Source: Verrucomicrobiia bacterium
GTDB taxonomy: Bacteria; Verrucomicrobiota; Verrucomicrobiia; Opitutales; Opitutaceae
Length of the DNA stretch: 10,478 nt
NCBI GenBank assembly: GCA_030424825.1
Contig: JAUHWE010000106.1
Coordinates: 1-10,478 of the forward strand
Reading direction: 5' to 3'
Part shown: one piece after another, positions 5,754-10,478 of the stretch
How the letters are laid out: each line of letters begins with the position of its first letter
Position numbering within the stretch: position 1 is the stretch's first letter
The notes under the pieces: model-generated
What the model was told of the DNA's origin: nothing
Seen by the model: only the letters and a program-made list of their open reading frames with translations
Databases searched by the model: none
Position numbers and translations under genes: made by a program

Positions 5754-8195
5754 ATGAAAATTTCTCTCAATTGGCTGAAACGCTATATCGATCTCCCTGA
5801 AAGCCCAAAGGAAATCGCTGACTCGCTAACCCTGCTTGGGTTCGAGGTCGACGATATGGAAACTACGGGTGTGCCTCAGCTTGAAAATGTGATTGTTGGA
5901 GAGGTGCTCGAGCGGCAACCCCATCCCGATGCTGACAAGCTAGGCGTTTGTCGCGTCGCTTTAGGGGATGTAGTTGGCGAAAAGACAATCGTATGTGGGG
6001 CCAGCAACTACAAGGTAGGTGATAGAGTGCCGGTCGCCATTCCGGGAGCCGTTCTTCCCGGTGGATTCAAGATCAAGCGTTCCAAGCTGCGTGGTGTCGA
6101 GTCGGATGGAATGATGTGCTCTGGCAAGGAAATCGGAGCAGGGGAAGATGCGGCGGGGTTGCTCATTCTCGAGAGCCGCCCGGATTTGGGGACGCCGATC
6201 AATGATGTCCTGACGGACAGCGATACGGTTTTCAACTTGGAGGTGACACCCAATCGGCCCGACTGTCTGTCGCATATTGGTATCGCTCGAGAATTGGCCG
6301 CTTGGTACCAGCGAGAACTCAGGTATCCAGAGGTGGATGGTGTACCCGCTCCAGGAGAACGGCCGTCGGGTTCTGGAATTTTTGAAGGAGTCTCAGTTCA
6401 GTGTGAGGAAGACTGTCCGCTCTACCAGGCAACTGTTATTAAAGGCGTGAGCATTGGTCCGAGTCCCGACTGGATGAAGGAGCTGCTGAGTTCGATTGGG
6501 TTGCGACCCATCAACAATGTGGTGGATGTTACGAATTTTGTGCTGCACGAATGTGGCAATCCCATGCACGCCTTTGATGCCCGCGATATCAAAGGTAAGA
6601 AAATTACGGTACGAAATGCAGGAGACGGAGAAAAGATCACGACGCTTGACGATGAGGAGCGTGAGCTCTCAAGCCGCATGGTCGTGATCGCTGACGATCA
6701 GCGAGCATTGGCAGTGGCGGGCGTAATGGGAGGCCAGAACTCGGAGGTCAAAGCCGACACGACCGACCTCGTACTGGAAGTGGCCTATTTTAATCCTACT
6801 ACCATCCGATGGGTATCCAAAACACTGGGACTTTCGTCGGATAGTTCGTACCGATTTGAACGTGGAGTGGATCCAAGATCGCTTCGCTATGCGACGGATC
6901 GCGCGGTTCAGCTCATTCTGGAAACGGCGGGCGGGGAAGTTTGTCGACCAGAGTATATTGCCGGATCCGAGCCGATTGGTGAAAAGGAGATCGAGCTTTC
7001 ACCAGACTGGGTTCGGGCAAAAGCTGGATTCGAGATTTCTGATGATCAGATTCGGGGGAGTTTGGAACGCCTCGATATGGTCGTCTCAGAAGAGAACGAT
7101 GGCGATTGGCTAGTCAGTATTCCAAGCTATCGAGGGGATCTTGATCGTCCCATCGACCTCCTGGAGGAAGTCCTGCGTATTTACGGAACGGATAAGATTC
7201 CGTCAGGCTCGGTTGTCGCTACGGCGACTGGGGCAAACGATCATCCTATTACGGAATTTTCTCGTCGGGCTACGAATTATCTTGTGGGTCAGCACTTTAA
7301 TGAAGTGGTGAACTATACGTTGCGATCTGAAAGTGAGCAGCAGAATTGGGCGGAGTCGGTTTCTCAGATGGCATTAGGATTGAAAAATCCCATTAGCGAA
7401 GACCAAACCCAGCTGCGCCATAGTTTGTTGCCGGGGATTCTAGAAACGCTACGATTGAACCAGTCCCGCAAAACGGGAGCGACTCGATTCTTCGAAACAG
7501 GCAGGGTGTTTCGCGAGATGAACGGAAAAGTGGTCGAGATGATCTCGGTCGCATTCGCTGAGTGTTCGGAAGGCCGCCCGAGAAGCTGGAGAGAACGGAC
7601 GGCTAGCGATTTCTACGCGGCAAAAAATCGGGCGATCATTTTGTCAGGCTTCGCAGGTATCGACATCACGCGATTCGGTATTGGTCAGGTTGAAGACGGC
7701 TCAACCGCGTGGCAAGCGGGACAGGCGGCAATTATTGATGATCCAAGAGCGGGTATCTCTGCGGAATTCGGCCTTATGAATCTTGAACGTATCAAAGCAA
7801 TGGATATCCAGGGAGATGTCATGGCGGGATCGTTCTGCCTATTGCCGGAGCGCTTGAAGGCTGCTAAGCGAGTCAAGTTTCAAGCGTTTAGCCTTTTTCC
7901 GTCTTCCTCTAAGGATTTAGCCCTCGTGGTTGATCAGTCTGAGTTGGCCAGCGGTGTGGTTAGATCGGTGGAAAAGATTGCTCAAAAGGCGACTCAAGGA
8001 GCCTTTGATTTGGAGTCGATTGATGTCTTCGATGTGTATGAAGGAGAGGGAATGCCGGAAGGCAAGAAGAGCGTGGCTCTGTCGATGGTATTTCGATCTA
8101 GCGAACGTACTTTAAAGGATAAGGAAGTGAACAAGGCGTTCGAAGCTATCCAAGCTTCGATTCGGGAAAAGACTTCCTACGGGATTCGAGACTAG
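5754..8195 (+). CDS. pheT: Phenylalanyl-tRNA synthetase beta subunit
   Basis: An 813-residue subunit (E. coli 795) that binds tRNA-Phe and clears mischarged Tyr-tRNA-Phe. It starts with the standard MKISLNWLKRYIDLP. The tRNA-binding (EMAP-II/OB) domain spans about 39-150, with HPDADKLGVCRV (57-68) and GVESDGMMCS (114-123). VTPNRPDCLSHIGIARELAA (starting at 164) leads into the B3/4 editing domain. H272 in NPMHAFD, the VAGVMGG turn (321-327) and E342 in LEVAYFNP line up with known editing-pocket residues of E. coli (H265, G318, E334), so editing appears intact. B5 lies at about 405-485 (PSYRGDLDRPIDLLEEVLRIYG), then a catalytic-like core, then a C-terminal FDX-ACB anticodon-binding domain (about 708-813; FPSSSKDLALVV, ending SYGIRD). 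No Shine-Dalgarno is seen. It is very likely co-transcribed with pheS and with gatC 33 bases downstream. Confidence 0.98.
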   Translation: MKISLNWLKRYIDLPESPKEIADSLTLLGFEVDDMETTGVPQLENVIVGEVLERQPHPDADKLGVCRVALGDVVGEKTIVCGASNYKVGDRVPVAIPGAVLPGGFKIKRSKLRGVESDGMMCSGKEIGAGEDAAGLLILESRPDLGTPINDVLTDSDTVFNLEVTPNRPDCLSHIGIARELAAWYQRELRYPEVDGVPAPGERPSGSGIFEGVSVQCEEDCPLYQATVIKGVSIGPSPDWMKELLSSIGLRPINNVVDVTNFVLHECGNPMHAFDARDIKGKKITVRNAGDGEKITTLDDEERELSSRMVVIADDQRALAVAGVMGGQNSEVKADTTDLVLEVAYFNPTTIRWVSKTLGLSSDSSYRFERGVDPRSLRYATDRAVQLILETAGGEVCRPEYIAGSEPIGEKEIELSPDWVRAKAGFEISDDQIRGSLERLDMVVSEENDGDWLVSIPSYRGDLDRPIDLLEEVLRIYGTDKIPSGSVVATATGANDHPITEFSRRATNYLVGQHFNEVVNYTLRSESEQQNWAESVSQMALGLKNPISEDQTQLRHSLLPGILETLRLNQSRKTGATRFFETGRVFREMNGKVVEMISVAFAECSEGRPRSWRERTASDFYAAKNRAIILSGFAGIDITRFGIGQVEDGSTAWQAGQAAIIDDPRAGISAEFGLMNLERIKAMDIQGDVMAGSFCLLPERLKAAKRVKFQAFSLFPSSSKDLALVVDQSELASGVVRSVEKIAQKATQGAFDLESIDVFDVYEGEGMPEGKKSVALSMVFRSSERTLKDKEVNKAFEAIQASIREKTSYGIRD

Positions 8196-8228
8196 TAGGC
8201 TGCGATACCGAGTTGAACATTGTGAAAT

Positions 8229-8519
8229 ATGGCGGATACTCATCACATTGATATTGATAAAGTTGCGGAGCTGGCGCGTATCGCTCTGACACCGGAGGAG
8301 AAGGAGAAGTTCTCGTCACAACTTGAATCAATTCTTGGATACATCGATAAGCTAGACGAGCTGGATACTTCCGATGTCGAGCCGACGGCCCATCCGCATT
8401 CCGTTGAGAACGTTTGGCGGGAGGATCGGGTAGAGTCGGAATTGCCAACGAGTGAAGCGCTGAAGAACGCACCGAAGCAACGAAACAATATGTTCGTGGT
8501 ACCTAAAGTCGTGGAATAG
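8229..8519 (+). CDS. gatC: Asp/Glu-tRNA amidotransferase subunit C
   Basis: A 96-residue protein, the usual size for GatC, which wraps between GatA and GatB and stabilises the complex. The sequence [20 protein letters not shown], then [26 protein letters not shown], is the conserved GatC N-terminal helical region, followed by VWREDRV and a C-terminal segment ending [10 protein letters not shown], as in typical members. The ATG at 8229 gives the expected N-terminus. The upstream sequence has no recognisable ribosome binding site. The stop codon is two bases before the gatA ATG, which suggests translational coupling and supports gatCAB as one unit. Confidence 0.95.
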   Translation: MADTHHIDIDKVAELARIALTPEEKEKFSSQLESILGYIDKLDELDTSDVEPTAHPHSVENVWREDRVESELPTSEALKNAPKQRNNMFVVPKVVE

Positions 8520-8521
8520 AA

Positions 8522-9997
8522 ATGTCTGACGCGCTATATTACAAATCTGCTAGCGAGCTGAGTGAACTTCTCGCTAGAAAAGAGATTTCCTCCGTTGAAT
8601 TGATGCAGTCGGTTATCGACCGTACGAAAGCGGTTGATGATCAAGTGAAGGCGTTTAATAGTTTTGACGAAAAGGACGCGCTTAAACAGGCGACCGAATC
8701 GGATAAGCGACGGGAAGAGGGTGAAAGTCGAGGCCCCCTAGATGGGATCCCCGTTGGGATAAAGGACGTGTTGGCTGTGAAAGACCAACCTCTCACGTGC
8801 TCGAGCAAGATATTGGCGGATTTCATTTCACCGTACGATGCCACTTGTATCCGTAATTTGAAACAGTCGGGCGCCATCTTGTGGGGACGCCTCAACATGG
8901 ACGAATTCGCCATGGGCTCGTCAACTGAAAACTCGGGAACCAAGGTCACCTGCAATCCATGGAACCTAGACTGCATTCCCGGCGGAAGTTCAGGAGGTTC
9001 TGCCGCAGCTGTTTCGGCGGGTGAAGCGATCGTGTCTCTCGGTAGCGACACTGGGGGCTCTATTCGTCAGCCGGCCTCTCATTGCGGGATTGTCGGATTA
9101 AAGCCAACGTACGGGCGTGTTTCCCGCTATGGTCTGGCCGCCTTTGCTTCTTCGTTGGACCAAGTGGGGCCGATGGGCCGTACCGTCCGAGATGTGGCGG
9201 CATTGCTGCAATCCATCTCTGGGCACGATATTCACGATTCTACTTCATATAAAACGGAGGTTCCCGATTATGTGGCGGCGATCGACCGTTTCAAGGGAAA
9301 GAAGTGGACGATTGGTTTGCCGAAAGAGTATTTCGAAAACGCATCGGATGTAGCGTCAATGGGACCGGTAGAAAAGGCGATTGAGTTCTACAAGTCGATC
9401 GGGTGCGAGTTTAAGGAAGTTTCATTGCCCCACACGGAGTACGCTGTCGCGACCTATTACATTGTCGCGACCGCAGAAGCGTCCTCTAACTTGGCTCGGT
9501 ATGATGGGATTCGATACACGCATCGGGCGGCAGAGTTTGACGCGAAAGACTCGGTGGACATCTACTGCCAGTCCCGGGCCGAAGGATTTGGAAATGAAGT
9601 CAAGAGACGCGTGTTGCTCGGAACCTATGTACTGAGTAGCGGGTATTACGATGCCTACTATCTGAAAGCTCAGAAGACCCGCACTTTGATTCGGCAGGAC
9701 TTTGTTGAAGCTTTCAAGGAAGTGGATGCCCTGCTCACACCTACAGCTCCAAGTCCCGCATTCAAGAGAGGGGCTCATTCCGGGGACCCGCTTTCCATGT
9801 ATCTAAGCGATATCTATACGATTTCAGCGAATTTGGCAGGTATTCCGGGCATGTCATTACCTTGTGGTTACGTCGATGGACTACCGGTTGGATTGCAGAT
9901 ACTAGGAAAACCGTTCAAGGAAGACGAGCTGGTTGCGATTGGGGATGCCTTCGAATCGGCCCATGACTACAAAAATGAACACCCGGCGCTAGTGTAG
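8522..9997 (+). CDS. gatA: Asp/Glu-tRNA amidotransferase subunit A
   Basis: A 491-residue glutaminase subunit of GatCAB. It releases ammonia from glutamine (or asparagine), which passes to GatB to amidate Glu-tRNA(Gln) or Asp-tRNA(Asn). It is an amidase-signature enzyme with a full Ser-cisSer-Lys triad: K81 in [10 protein letters not shown]156 in [15 protein letters not shown] and S180 in [16 protein letters not shown], each two residues beyond the S. aureus positions (79, 154, 178). [14 protein letters not shown] (192-205) and SSLDQVGPM (210-218) are further family blocks. The C-terminal [18 protein letters not shown] and [14 protein letters not shown] are typical. The length is normal, with no sign of damage. 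Its presence suggests the organism makes Gln-tRNA and/or Asn-tRNA by the indirect route; which one depends on whether GlnRS or AsnRS genes exist elsewhere. Confidence 0.98.
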   Translation: MSDALYYKSASELSELLARKEISSVELMQSVIDRTKAVDDQVKAFNSFDEKDALKQATESDKRREEGESRGPLDGIPVGIKDVLAVKDQPLTCSSKILADFISPYDATCIRNLKQSGAILWGRLNMDEFAMGSSTENSGTKVTCNPWNLDCIPGGSSGGSAAAVSAGEAIVSLGSDTGGSIRQPASHCGIVGLKPTYGRVSRYGLAAFASSLDQVGPMGRTVRDVAALLQSISGHDIHDSTSYKTEVPDYVAAIDRFKGKKWTIGLPKEYFENASDVASMGPVEKAIEFYKSIGCEFKEVSLPHTEYAVATYYIVATAEASSNLARYDGIRYTHRAAEFDAKDSVDIYCQSRAEGFGNEVKRRVLLGTYVLSSGYYDAYYLKAQKTRTLIRQDFVEAFKEVDALLTPTAPSPAFKRGAHSGDPLSMYLSDIYTISANLAGIPGMSLPCGYVDGLPVGLQILGKPFKEDELVAIGDAFESAHDYKNEHPALV

Positions 9998-10002
9998 AGC
10001 AC

Positions 10003-10006
10003 GAGG
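10003..10006 (+). promoter_or_regulatory. Ribosome binding site of gatB
   Basis: GAGG lies eight bases before the gatB ATG, in the 17-base gap after gatA. It supports the start at 10015 and is one of only two good Shine-Dalgarno-like sequences in the window. Confidence 0.55.
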
Positions 10007-10014
10007 CATTAACA

Positions 10015-10478
10015 ATGGAATACGAAGCAGTCATTGGTCTAGAGGTTCACGTTCAAATCAAGACGGAGTCCAAGATATTCTCGGGAAGTCGATCCGGTTA
10101 TGGGTACGAGCCCAATACTCTGGTCGACCCAGTTGTTTTGGGCCTTCCGGGTTCGCTTCCGGTCATGAACAAGGCGGCGTTGGACGGTATCATCAAGGCC
10201 GGTCTCGCCTTGAACTGCAAGGTTCCGGATTATTGCAAGTGGGACCGAAAAAACTACTTTTATCCGGACAGTCCTAATAATTACCAAATCACCCAGTACG
10301 ATCAGCCAATATGCGACGGAGGCTTTGTGGAGATCGAGCTGGAGGGTGAAACTCGCGGGGTGATGGGCTCGCATCGAAAGGTCGCTCTGACTCGGATACA
10401 CTTAGAGAACGATGTGGGAAAATTGAATCACTTTGCGGAGGACAGTTTGGTCGATTACAATCGTGCGTTCACACCCTT
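10015..10478 (+). CDS. gatB: Asp/Glu-tRNA amidotransferase subunit B, 5' part
   Basis: The first 154 codons of GatB, cut by the window edge (full proteins are about 470-500 residues). GatB binds the tRNA and carries the kinase/amidotransferase site that phosphorylates the Glu or Asp carboxylate and replaces it with ammonia from GatA. The start MEYEAVIGLEVHVQIKT is diagnostic; E10 and H12 are expected metal-site residues. Later blocks are KAGLALNC (61-68), DRKNYFYPD (77-85), YQITQYDQPIC (90-100) and LTRIHLENDVGKL (125-137, with E131 a likely further metal ligand). The cysteine pair common in the CPVCLGLPG block of many GatB proteins is missing (DPVVLGLPG at 38-46), so any zinc site there is absent. 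In the usual NRAG.PL block the Gly is Phe (NRAFTP, 149-154). The gene follows gatA after 17 bases with a GAGG ribosome binding site. Confidence 0.96.
   Translation, partial: MEYEAVIGLEVHVQIKTESKIFSGSRSGYGYEPNTLVDPVVLGLPGSLPVMNKAALDGIIKAGLALNCKVPDYCKWDRKNYFYPDSPNNYQITQYDQPICDGGFVEIELEGETRGVMGSHRKVALTRIHLENDVGKLNHFAEDSLVDYNRAFTP

Noticed and set aside
1..10478. Mobile element, CRISPR array, phage genes, toxin-antitoxin pair, tRNA or rRNA gene
   Set aside because: No transposase or integrase frame, repeat-spacer series, terminal inverted repeats, or tRNA-like sequence was seen; nearly all of the window is covered by intact housekeeping or metabolic genes.

Overview
The window reads as ordinary bacterial chromosome. 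It most likely comes from a Gram-negative member of the Verrucomicrobiota (Opitutae-like); this is inferred from the look of the proteins and was not tested by a search. Three things point that way. There is a Tat-exported Gfo/Idh/MocA oxidoreductase of the type common in Verrucomicrobiota and Planctomycetota. There is an exported PQQ dehydrogenase carrying its own cytochrome c. There is also a gatCAB set directly behind pheST. Clear Shine-Dalgarno sequences precede only a minority of the genes.

The left arm (about 144-3669, minus strand) is a two-gene unit. It is transcribed from a Gfo/Idh/MocA oxidoreductase with a twin-arginine signal into a periplasmic PQQ-dependent dehydrogenase with an embedded cytochrome c domain, with a 46-base gap. 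Both products should be exported, and they plausibly take part in oxidation of sugars or sugar-like polyols, with electrons entering the respiratory chain through heme. The substrate cannot be read from the sequence.

The divergent intergenic region (3670-3885) separates this unit from a translation gene cluster. It holds two dyad-symmetric elements and a leader hairpin, but no promoter I could call with confidence.

The right arm (3886-10478, plus strand) is rpmI (L35), rplT (L20), pheS, pheT, gatC, gatA and the 5' part of gatB, which runs off the window. infC, the usual upstream partner of rpmI-rplT, is not in the space before rpmI. A well-formed intrinsic terminator lies between rplT and pheS, overlapped by a possible pheS promoter. 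The genes after it are close together (2 to 33 bases apart). Together the cluster supplies two 50S subunit proteins, both subunits of phenylalanyl-tRNA synthetase, and the amidotransferase that converts Glu-tRNA(Gln) and/or Asp-tRNA(Asn) to the correctly charged tRNAs.

I found no mobile element, CRISPR array, tRNA, rRNA or clear new multi-gene system. The most interesting unexplained signals are RNA structures in the ribosomal-protein/pheST leader regions: a 12-bp hairpin with a competing pairing over the rplT ribosome binding site, and an alternative pairing that would disrupt the rplT-pheS terminator. The exported oxidoreductase pair is the other point of interest.
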